Shown in pieces: positions 7,069 through 13,398 of a stretch of DNA of 15,773 nucleotides. The notes under the pieces were generated by a model. The model was not told where the DNA came from. It was given only the letters and a program-made list of their open reading frames with translations, and searched no databases. Source of the DNA: CAYPJE01 sp964410945 (GTDB lineage Bacteria > Fidelibacterota > Marinisomatia > Marinisomatales > TCS56); assembly GCA_964410945.1 (NCBI GenBank), contig CAYPJE010000060.1, positions 1 to 15,773 of the forward strand, read 5' to 3'. A program made the translations under genes and the position numbers. Numbering within the stretch: position 1 is the first letter of the stretch; each line of letters opens with the position of its first letter.

Positions 7069-8240
7069 TTCTTTGGCACTACTTTACGGCTACGATTACT
7101 AGCCCCTGAACCGCGCGATTTCTTCAGTTGTTCACATTCCGCCAGACTGGCCTCGACTAATTCAAGTAGCTCCGGATCGTCGTCTACTTCTTTATCCATC
7201 GGCACTGATTTATAGGTGCTCCGGTTAACTGCCGTAGCTAATGTTTGTTCGGCTTTGCCCCGTTTTTCTTCATAATTATTTATAACCCGCAGAATATTGG
7301 GGCTTTCAGCATATAATTCCTCCAGCGATTTTTCCGGGTCTTTTTTCTGTAGAGACATCAATCGTTTTTCGATCATCGATATCTGTTCAGTGGCGTTGGT
7401 GATATCAGTTACTACTGCTTTAGAATCTACAATATCCGCTTCAATCACAGCCAAATACCGACCTTCCTTACCCAGCGAATAGAATATTGGACCATTGTCA
7501 GGTTGGGGGAGATTCGTGGGGGTCCGCATTGTGTAATTACTGGTAAATATATAATCCGCTCCTATAAATTCCCTTTTTATAGTTTTATGATGTTGCTGGG
7601 CGGCATCTACCAAAATCACTACAATGTCAGCCTTCTTATTCAACTCTGCGATTAATTCAGTGCCAACGGATATCGGATCCCTTAATTCCAACGACGAAAC
7701 AGCCGATGGCAGGCTGAAGGTTACCCCGGTGACGGCAATATCAAGATTATTGCGCTTAATCAGTTTGTAGGTATCAAAAACAGGATCATTACTATCGCTA
7801 TAATAAATATTTCCTGAAATTAGAGGCAGGTTCCGGGTATTGTTTATTCCCTGCAGGAATTCCATTCCATATGCCAGGTCATGGGTGCCGATATTCATTG
7901 CATCGCAACCAATCGCCCCATAGCCCTCGATAATTGTCCTGGCCTTAATTTTATTACTGTTCTCATAAAAAGGTGTTATGGAACGCGGATTGAACAAACT
8001 GTTACCGGCATCCAGGATTATCGGATCACTACCCTCGGCCCTTAATGTATTCAGAAAAGCACCCTTTCTTGACAGACCGCCAAGTGGATTGCTTTTTCAG
8101 CCACAGGGATCTAGTTGACCATGTACATTTCCGCTTACTACAAAGGAAACGGTTTGGACATTCTTTATTTTAGTATTCTTACAGCCAGCGAACAGCACGA
8201 TAACTATTATAACCAGTTGTATATGTCTAAACAATCTCAT
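7065..8240 (-). CDS. Candidate selenoprotein (Sec48): lipoprotein of the 5'-nucleotidase/metallophosphatase family
   Basis: Reading from ATG at 8240 gives 391 residues if the in-frame TGA at 8099-8097 is selenocysteine 48. The N-terminus is a lipoprotein signal with lipobox L-F-A-G-C (Cys20). Next comes V-S-G-N-V-H-G-Q-L-D-P-C-G-U, then K-S-N-P-L-G-G-L-S-R-K-G, I-I-L-D-A-G-N at 74-80, and A-M-N-I-G-T-H-D-L at 114-122. These follow the UshA/5'-nucleotidase metallophosphatase order, and conserved sequence lies on both sides of the TGA in one frame. The usual metal-site residues are partly changed: D-x-H reads N-x-H, D-A-G-D reads D-A-G-N and G-N-H reads G-T-H. Hydrolase activity is therefore doubtful and a thiol/selenol redox role is possible. 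The C-terminal ~110 residues are charged and partly coiled-coil. A SECIS-like hairpin directly follows the TGA. Overlap of 4 nt with the rhodanese gene indicates coupling. A conventional call would start near 7997 at a TTG. The alternative is a nonsense mutation. Confidence 0.85.
8055..8096 (-). promoter_or_regulatory. Bacterial SECIS-like hairpin immediately after the in-frame UGA
   Basis: Numbering from the first base after UGA (8096 = +1): AAAAGCA (+1 to +7) pairs with TGCTTTT (+36 to +42). TCC (+9 to +11) pairs with GGG (+33 to +35), with one T-G wobble. After a small 1x3 internal loop, CTTGGC (+13 to +18) pairs with GTCAAG (+24 to +29), with one G-T wobble. The apical loop is GGTCT (+19 to +23). 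As I recall it, the E. coli fdhF SECIS, bound by SelB, also shows GGUCU beginning at +19. The bulged U of the fdhF helix is not obvious here. The hairpin lies wholly in the coding sequence, as bacterial SECIS elements do. Confidence 0.85.
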
Positions 8241-8333
8241 ATTTCCACTTAAATCCTCGTCCGGGACATTTTGTTTCCATAACTATTTTCAATTTTACAC
8301 ATAGGCACTAAAGAAATTATTACGCTTCCATTG

Positions 8334-8339
8334 ATTGTA
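8334..8339 (-). promoter_or_regulatory. Possible -10 hexamer for the selenoprotein operon
   Basis: TACAAT on the minus strand (8339-8334), 93 nt upstream of ATG at 8240, matches five of six consensus positions. No good -35 partner lies at the usual distance. The 157-nt gap between yciH and this operon otherwise holds nothing recognised. Confidence 0.3.
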
Positions 8340-8397
8340 CTATAATTAAAATCACATTCGATAAACGCTGATGGAGATATGGTTGAACAATTCCATT

Positions 8398-8742
8398 TTA
8401 GCCACCGGTCTTCACGACCTTGAATCCCATCGCTTCCAAATGGGATTTAATTTTCATCAAAAAATCCCCCTGTATAATCAGATCTGAATTTTTAACTGAT
8501 CCACCGGCACCACAGAATTTTTTTAATTGTTTACATAAATCATTTCTGTCACCGGAACGACCGACAAACCCAGTGATCATAGTTACTGTTTTCCCAGCCC
8601 GGTTCCTCCGGTCCAGGCGAATCCCCAATTTTTGTTTACCTGGTGTAGGAGTTACCACTTCATCTCGGTCTATTAATTCGGGTCTAAAATCCGGATCGGT
8701 AGAATACACAATATCACCCTGGAATTTTTTCTTCTGTTTCAT
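8398..8742 (-). CDS. yciH: SUI1/eIF1-family translation factor YciH
   Basis: A 114-residue protein of the typical bacterial YciH length. The N-terminal D-I-V-Y-S-T-D element (about 10-16) and the SUI1 domain from about residue 38 to the end are present, including R-L-D-R-R-N-R-A-G-K-T-V-T, I-T-G-F, C-G-A-G-G-S-V-K-N and the C-terminal L-E-A-M-G-F-K-V-V-K-T-G-G. These are signature positions of the eIF1/SUI1 fold, which binds the small ribosomal subunit and can affect initiation fidelity; the bacterial role is not settled. The ATG at 8742 has no Shine-Dalgarno site. The tRNA-Ala terminator ends 36 nt upstream, so the gene has its own promoter or relies on readthrough. Confidence 0.93.
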   Translation of the reverse strand: MKQKKKFQGDIVYSTDPDFRPELIDRDEVVTPTPGKQKLGIRLDRRNRAGKTVTMITGFVGRSGDRNDLCKQLKKFCGAGGSVKNSDLIIQGDFLMKIKSHLEAMGFKVVKTGG

Positions 8743-8778
8743 GGGTTAAATTACGTCAGTTAACTAATCATCCTGAAT

Positions 8779-8820
8779 AAAAAAGGGGGTTAGGCCATGG
8801 GGGTGTAAACGCCTAACCCC
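8779..8820 (-). terminator. Rho-independent terminator after tRNA-Ala
   Basis: Arms ggggttaggc (8786-8795) and gcctaacccc (8811-8820) are perfect 10-bp complements around a 15-nt loop. On the minus strand the hairpin is followed by a T-run (forward A-tract 8779-8784). It begins 24 nt past the tRNA-Ala 3' end. Confidence 0.9.
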
Positions 8821-8844
8821 ATACAGATCAAACTGCAAACTAAG

Positions 8845-8917
8845 TGGAGCTGGACGGGATCGAACCGACGACCTCGTGAATGCCATTCACGCGCTCTCCC
8901 AACTGAGCTACAGCCCC
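8845..8917 (-). tRNA. tRNA-Ala (anticodon GGC)
   Basis: Minus strand, 73 nt. The acceptor arms GGGGCTG (8917-8911) and CAGCTCC (8852-8846) pair with a G3-U70 wobble, the main alanine identity element, and the discriminator is A at 8845. The anticodon stem CGTGA/TCACG encloses ATGGCAT, giving anticodon GGC. The T-loop GGTTCGATCC is canonical. The 3' CCA is not encoded. A dedicated terminator lies downstream. Confidence 0.97.
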
Positions 8918-8955
8918 AAACGCATCTTTAAAAAGCGGGCGGAGTTTAAATATTT
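8918..8955 (-). promoter_or_regulatory. Putative tRNA-Ala promoter -10 and GC-rich discriminator
   Basis: On the minus strand TATTTA (8952-8947) is followed by ACTCCGCCCGC and TTTTTAAA, 29 nt before the tRNA 5' end. It aligns closely with the leader of tRNA-Gly (6091-6123). No convincing -35 was identified. Confidence 0.4.
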
Positions 8956-9078
8956 CCATGCATAGTTCAAACATGCATTTTTGATTTGGACACTAATTTT
9001 AATTGTCGAATTTATTACTATGAATCAAAATGGCGAAGGCCATTACGGCTAACTCACCCGGGCCAAAATTTTATGAAT

Positions 9079-9107
9079 ATTGTCAATTTACTAATTATAT
9101 TGACAAT
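9079..9107. promoter_or_regulatory. Inverted repeat (possible operator) overlapping the pilus operon -35
   Basis: ATTGTCAA (9079-9086) and TTGACAAT (9100-9107) are perfect 8-bp inverted copies separated by 13 nt, giving a centre-to-centre distance of 21 nt, or two helical turns. A third TTGACAA follows in direct orientation at 9111-9117. The right half-site contains the proposed -35. The MerR-type protein encoded downstream is one candidate ligand, but this is inference. Confidence 0.5.
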
Positions 9108-9128
9108 AGCTTGACAACACATTAGATT
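9100..9128 (+). promoter_or_regulatory. Sigma-70-type promoter of the MerR-ExeA-pilus operon
   Basis: TTGACA (9100-9105), a perfect -35, is followed by a 17-nt spacer and TAGATT (9123-9128), matching four of six -10 positions. Transcription would begin near 9135, giving a leader of about 120 nt before the MerR start. Confidence 0.55.
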
Positions 9129-9165
9129 TGAGCACCGAGGTTTGCGTGTATACAGGAAAGAACAC

Positions 9166-9279
9166 ATGAAAATACGCGATGACGGAGTTTTATCCGCAAT
9201 TTTACTCAATGGTTATGTAGTTAACTCCACAACCATTGAGTGCACAAGGAGGTCCTTTGAGTACCTATCTAATTGGTGA
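9166..9279 (+). CDS. Possible leader peptide ORF (37 residues) overlapping the MerR start
   Basis: ATG at 9166, preceded by AGGAAAG with 5-nt spacing, opens a 37-residue frame ending at TGA 9277-9279. It overlaps the first 23 nt of the MerR gene in another frame. Translating ribosomes would pass through the hairpin at 9205-9240 and the MerR ribosome binding site, so a coupling or attenuation role is conceivable. The peptide resembles nothing I know, and chance is a real alternative. Confidence 0.25.
   Translation: MKIRDDGVLSAILLNGYVVNSTTIECTRRSFEYLSNW
9205..9240 (+). promoter_or_regulatory. Leader hairpin 6 nt upstream of the MerR Shine-Dalgarno site
   Basis: ctcaatggtt (9205-9214) and aaccattgag (9231-9240) are perfect 10-bp complements with a 16-nt loop. 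There is no T-tract, so it is not an intrinsic terminator. Its 3' arm ends 6 nt before AGGAGG, so it could influence initiation or RNA stability. Confidence 0.5.
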
Positions 9280-9487
9280 TGTGGCTACCAAAACTGGTTT
9301 GTCCATCGATACAATAAACTATTATTTACGGATCGGCTTGATAAAAGAAGTTGGCCGCAGTGAACGGAGTGGCTATCGCTACTTCAATAATGAAACAGTT
9401 GAACTTCTAATGAAAATCATTGACCTCAGGCTTAATTATGTGCCCATCCGAGAAATCAAAAAGAGAATGAAAGATGGAATACTTTGA
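9257..9487 (+). CDS. Minimal MerR-type HTH DNA-binding protein
   Basis: I chose TTG at 9257 (76 residues) because a perfect AGGAGG (9247-9252) lies 4 nt upstream; an in-frame TTG at 9236 would place that site inside the coding sequence. The protein is only a MerR winged-helix domain: Y-L-I-G-D-V-A-T-K-T-G-L-S near the start, then T-I-N-Y-Y-L-R-I-G-L-I, then S-G-Y-R-Y-F and a C-terminal helix with I-R-E-I-K-K-R-M. No effector-binding domain follows, so it lacks the usual metal or drug sensor. It overlaps the ExeA-like gene by 14 nt and heads the pilus operon, suggesting autoregulation of the operon or a structural/DNA-linked role. MlrA-like or small MerR regulators are alternatives. Confidence 0.87.
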   Translation: MSTYLIGDVATKTGLSIDTINYYLRIGLIKEVGRSERSGYRYFNNETVELLMKIIDLRLNYVPIREIKKRMKDGIL

Positions 9488-10310
9488 GCTACTGGGGTTG
9501 AACCAGGAACCATTCTCCAATACCCCTGATCCGGATTTCTTCTATGGCTCACATGAACATAAGGAAGCCTTGCAACGCCTGGAAATGGCCATCCGCCTGA
9601 AACGCGGTTTAAGTGTTATTCTCGGTAGTGTAGGAACCGGAAAAACAACGTTAAGTCGGACTTTACTTAAAACTTTTGAGGATGACCGGGAAACATATCA
9701 ATTCCGGTTAATCCTGGATCCTAATTTTCAGTCTGAATATGAGTTTGTAACCAGTATAATGCGCGTTTTTGAGATGGAAAATATTCCCAATTCCACGATC
9801 GAATGCAAAAACGCTTTACAGAACAACCTGTTTAAGGTCAGTGTACTGGAAGAAAAAAATCCGGTCCTGATTATTGATGAAGGTCAGATCCTCACCCCCA
9901 CTTTCCTGGAAGTCTTAAGGACATTGCTGAACTATGAGACTAACAAGCAGAAACTGCTGCAGGTAATAATATTCGGTCAGCCCGAGCTACTTACCAGGAT
10001 AAAAAAACAACCAAATTTCTATGATCGCATTGGCCTGGGCTACGTTATCAATCCCCTTAACCATAATGATACAGCCCGGTTAATAAAATATCGGCTGATC
10101 AGGGCCGGAATGGATATCAATCGTCAATTATTCTCCGAATCTTCAATTACCAGTATTTACGAACATACCAAGGGGTCACCGCGTAGAATTGTTGAACTCT
10201 CTCATGAATCGCTTCTGGCCATGATCCGGCAGGAAAAAGAAATTGTTGATGCTGACATAGTACAACAAGCAGTTAGACAAAAAGAACTCTGGAATGCCCT
10301 CATACTCTAA
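9474..10310 (+). CDS. ExeA/GspA-like AAA+ ATPase of the pilus operon
   Basis: A 278-residue single-domain ATPase. The N-terminal F-x-x-x-P-D-P-x-F-F-Y motif (about 14-24) is typical of ExeA/GspA. Walker A is G-S-V-G-T-G-K-T-T at 51-59 (K57). Walker B is V-L-I-I-D-E-G-Q at 131-138. G-Q-P-E-L (sensor I region) follows near 168, and G-S-P-R-R-I (sensor II region) lies near the end. ExeA proteins drive assembly or positioning of the secretin in the outer membrane. The transmembrane helix and peptidoglycan-binding domain of full-length ExeA are missing, so this would be a soluble cytoplasmic form needing a partner. It overlaps the MerR gene by 14 nt and the PilM-PilN gene by 17 nt, implying coupled translation. 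MshM-like is an alternative name for the same family. Confidence 0.9.
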   Translation: MEYFELLGLNQEPFSNTPDPDFFYGSHEHKEALQRLEMAIRLKRGLSVILGSVGTGKTTLSRTLLKTFEDDRETYQFRLILDPNFQSEYEFVTSIMRVFEMENIPNSTIECKNALQNNLFKVSVLEEKNPVLIIDEGQILTPTFLEVLRTLLNYETNKQKLLQVIIFGQPELLTRIKKQPNFYDRIGLGYVINPLNHNDTARLIKYRLIRAGMDINRQLFSESSITSIYEHTKGSPRRIVELSHESLLAMIRQEKEIVDADIVQQAVRQKELWNALIL

Positions 10311-13300
10311 AGATAACGAAGCGGCAACTAATAAGCTGCTGCGACTATTACGGGAAAAAGAACGTACGGAGGATACGACTACCTTCGATCCGCCCGAGCC
10401 ACTGAAACCAGCGGCTGATGAATCTGTGGCAGAACAACCGGCTGTTGAACAGGAAGCGGTTTCTGAATCAGCAGGCGAGACTGTATCCGAACAACCTGCT
10501 GTCGATGCTCCGGAAACCCCTGAAGAGAGTATTGCTGATGATAAAGAAACTAAACCACTAGATCTTAAATTATCAGATGAACCCCTCCTGATCGACACTC
10601 CAACCAGCGATCTGGATATATCATTCGAGGACGATCAGGAACCAGAGGATTCAGAGCCTGTCGATGAGAATGTAGTTTCCGCTCCAGACAAACCAGACGA
10701 TGAATTATCTGTTGATTTTGATTCAATTGTCGAAGAAAAATTTGTAGAAAGCCAGGATCAAATTGACCGAACGACCGAATCGGAAACAGCGGAATCTGTC
10801 ACCCAAGACAACGATGACGATCTCCCCTTCTCAATTGATGAGGATACGGGGCCTGAACTATCAGCTCCGGCCGCTTCGACTGATGCAGTACCACCAGGGC
10901 TTTCACCGGCAGAATTGATTTTCCAGGAATTCACGGGAAACAGCCTGCCAGCCGAACCCACCCCGGAACCGGCCAGTGAACCAATCGAATCAAAAGAGGA
11001 AGCTGTTGCACCCGAGATATCGGCCGATCAACTCCTGGAAAATATTTTAGCCGATACAGGGATCGATGCTGACATTGAAGATGCAAACGATGAACCGGAA
11101 GCTCCCGCGACCAGCGATGACGGTGCTGAGGAAGAACTGATTTTAGAGACTGTGGAAGCCGAAGATGTAACTGAAGCCGAGCCAGACACTCCTGATGAAC
11201 CTGAGACTGATGATTTCGATGACGAACTCATCTTTAAAGATTTAGATGAACCAGCTCCCGAAGAAGAACAGGCTGAAGCTGAAGATACATCTGAACCGGC
11301 TGAAGAAGAAACCGATTTTGGCGGGGACGACCTGAGTTTCATCCCGGATGAGGACGATGAGGAATCTAAGCCAGTCGTTGAGGAGCCTGCTTCAGAAGAA
11401 TCTACTACTGAGGCGGCAACTGCCGACAGCGATGATGAAATGGATGGTCTTTTTGGCGATCTGGACATGGAATTTGATGACAGCCAGCTTCCCGACAGTG
11501 ATAAACCTGCTGAAACAACCGCCGAAGAACCAGAATCTGATTTGACTGCGGAACCCGAACCAGCCATCGATCCAGACGATTCCGTTGTTGTTGAGTTCCA
11601 GGAAGATTCCGAGACAGATCTGGAAGAAGATTTTGAAGATGATTTATCCGAAGATGATTCGCAGCCGGTAACTTTTGTCTATCGCAAAAAACGCGGTTTC
11701 AACCTTAAATCACTGATCGGGAAATTCCAACCCAGTAAGGGGCGGGTCGGTCTGGATATTGGTACTTATGCAATTAAATATATCAATGGAACAGAATCGG
11801 GCGGTATTACGACTATAAATGATTTTGGGTATATTAAAATTCCTGATGATGTCAAAGGCAGTGAAAACGAGTTAAAAAAGTTTACAAGTGATACGCTAAA
11901 GGAAATCCTCAGTACCCGTAAGAACAGTAAAACCAAGCTTAACCTGCTGCTTAACGGGCATGATATTGGAATAAAAAGTATCCATATGCCCAAGGTCAGC
12001 AAAAAAGAACTGAAAGATGCTGTTCGCTGGTCAACCAGGAAGCAATTATCATTTAATGCCGATGAGGCAACTCTAGATTATAAAGTGATTTCCGACTTAG
12101 TCGAGGATGGAATTCCCAAACTGGATATTCTTGTAGTTGCGGCCCACAATAATCTGATCGAAAAAAATATAGAACTATTATCAAAAACCAAGATTCCATC
12201 GAAAATAACCCTGGTTCCATTGGCAGCCTGGCACGCCCTGACTACCCACTATCCGACTGAAAACTCAGATAATGTAATGGTATTGGATATCGGACATTCC
12301 AGCACATTAATAAATGTAATCAATCGTGGTAACCTGAGATTTGCCCGTGAGGTTGGGATAGCTGGTCGCGATTTTACCGATGCAATCGTTGGAAACCTCA
12401 ACACAAATACGGGTGAGAAAATATATATAGACGAAGCCCAGGCCGAAGCTCTGAAACACACCCACGGACTTCCACACGGCAGCCAGGAGAATATTATTTC
12501 CGCGGAAGGAATTCCTCTGGCACAGATTTCATCACGGCTGCGCTCTCCATTGGAACGGCTGGCCAATGAAATTCAGCGTTCCATGCAGTATTACGCCAAA
12601 GAATTCCCCTATGGGCCGATCGATAAAATCTACACCTGCGGTGGCAGTTCTGTGATGCAGAACCTGGATGTATTCCTGTCAGATTACCTGAATCATGACA
12701 TTACCGTCTTCAGCCCAATGGACGTCTGGGAGTCAGGAGAACAACTGACTGATCTGGAATTGTTAACCACCAACGCCAACTCACTGGTCATTCCGGCAGG
12801 AATTGCCCTGGACAATACACCTGCCTTGAACCTGCTGCCTGAACAGTTGGCACAGGAATCCCAGAATGTACTGCTTCGCTTCCTGTTGAAATCATTTGTA
12901 CTAATTGTTGTATTGGCTGCCTTGAGCTTCTCCACTATTACTGCCTTAAGGAGCAGTGATAAAAAATCTCAATTAGATGAATTGCAGGGAAGGCTGGACC
13001 AGCTCTCCCCAAGGCAGAAGGAGTATATCAGTTACCAGGATGTTGAAAAGGACATAAAAGCAAAACTGAATTCATTGAAATCACTATCCAATAAACCAAC
13101 CGTTGATGTTGAGATATTCAAGATCATAAGCAACCTTATCCCGCAGAATATTACACTGGATAAACTGAAAGTATCCGATCCGGAGAATCGACCGATGAAA
13201 GCCAGTGTTGATTGTTCGGGTTATCTATTGTCCTCATCCAGTGTGGCAAAAGTGGCGCTGGCCGAATTCATCCTGCAGTTGGAAAATTCCGGATACGTAT

Positions 13301-13398
13301 CCAACATCAACCTGAGAACCAGCCATACTTTCAATAGAAATGAAAAAACCGGTTTGTATTTTGAAATAGAATTCGAGATCGTAAACGATGAAAATTAA
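10294..13398 (+). CDS. pilM-pilN: Acidic disordered region fused to PilM and PilN (PilM-PilN fusion)
   Basis: One uninterrupted frame of 1034 residues joins three parts. Residues 1-460 are highly acidic, rich in Glu, Asp, Pro, Ala, Ser and Thr, and probably disordered. Residues about 464-845 are PilM, the actin-like cytoplasmic protein: R-V-G-L-D-I-G-T at 484-491, V-M-V-L-D-I-G-H-S-S in the second phosphate-binding motif, and I-Y-T-C-G-G-S-S later. Residues 846-1034 are PilN: N-L-L-P-E-Q at 846-851, a membrane helix at about 864-885, a coiled coil, then the periplasmic ferredoxin-like domain. In other bacteria PilM binds the N-L-L-P peptide of a separate PilN; here the two are covalently joined. 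The pair links the cytoplasmic pilus motor to the periplasmic PilO/PilP ring and secretin. It overlaps pilO by 11 nt. A sequencing error that removed a stop is possible, but no frame disruption is visible. Confidence 0.93.
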   Translation: MPSYSKDNEAATNKLLRLLREKERTEDTTTFDPPEPLKPAADESVAEQPAVEQEAVSESAGETVSEQPAVDAPETPEESIADDKETKPLDLKLSDEPLLIDTPTSDLDISFEDDQEPEDSEPVDENVVSAPDKPDDELSVDFDSIVEEKFVESQDQIDRTTESETAESVTQDNDDDLPFSIDEDTGPELSAPAASTDAVPPGLSPAELIFQEFTGNSLPAEPTPEPASEPIESKEEAVAPEISADQLLENILADTGIDADIEDANDEPEAPATSDDGAEEELILETVEAEDVTEAEPDTPDEPETDDFDDELIFKDLDEPAPEEEQAEAEDTSEPAEEETDFGGDDLSFIPDEDDEESKPVVEEPASEESTTEAATADSDDEMDGLFGDLDMEFDDSQLPDSDKPAETTAEEPESDLTAEPEPAIDPDDSVVVEFQEDSETDLEEDFEDDLSEDDSQPVTFVYRKKRGFNLKSLIGKFQPSKGRVGLDIGTYAIKYINGTESGGITTINDFGYIKIPDDVKGSENELKKFTSDTLKEILSTRKNSKTKLNLLLNGHDIGIKSIHMPKVSKKELKDAVRWSTRKQLSFNADEATLDYKVISDLVEDGIPKLDILVVAAHNNLIEKNIELLSKTKIPSKITLVPLAAWHALTTHYPTENSDNVMVLDIGHSSTLINVINRGNLRFAREVGIAGRDFTDAIVGNLNTNTGEKIYIDEAQAEALKHTHGLPHGSQENIISAEGIPLAQISSRLRSPLERLANEIQRSMQYYAKEFPYGPIDKIYTCGGSSVMQNLDVFLSDYLNHDITVFSPMDVWESGEQLTDLELLTTNANSLVIPAGIALDNTPALNLLPEQLAQESQNVLLRFLLKSFVLIVVLAALSFSTITALRSSDKKSQLDELQGRLDQLSPRQKEYISYQDVEKDIKAKLNSLKSLSNKPTVDVEIFKIISNLIPQNITLDKLKVSDPENRPMKASVDCSGYLLSSSSVAKVALAEFILQLENSGYVSNINLRTSHTFNRNEKTGLYFEIEFEIVNDEN

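Noticed and set aside
7065..7997. A 310-residue protein starting at TTG 7997 as the whole gene
   Set aside because: It has no ribosome binding site and no signal peptide, and it begins mid-domain. The same frame continues upstream through TGA 8099-8097 to a good lipoprotein start at 8240.
8055..8240. Pseudogene or nonsense mutation explanation for the TGA
   Set aside because: Not excluded, but less likely: the codon is the expected Cys position, the rest of the frame is intact, a SECIS-like hairpin follows, and the downstream genes are translationally coupled.
9236..9256. MerR start at TTG 9236
   Set aside because: It would bury the perfect AGGAGG site inside the gene, and it adds seven residues not expected before the MerR winged helix.
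11028..11567. Ser-rich ORF on the minus strand opposite the acidic region
   Set aside because: It is the reverse-frame shadow of GAT/GAA/GCC-type codons, with a composition of almost only Ser, Ala and Gly. No start signals were seen.
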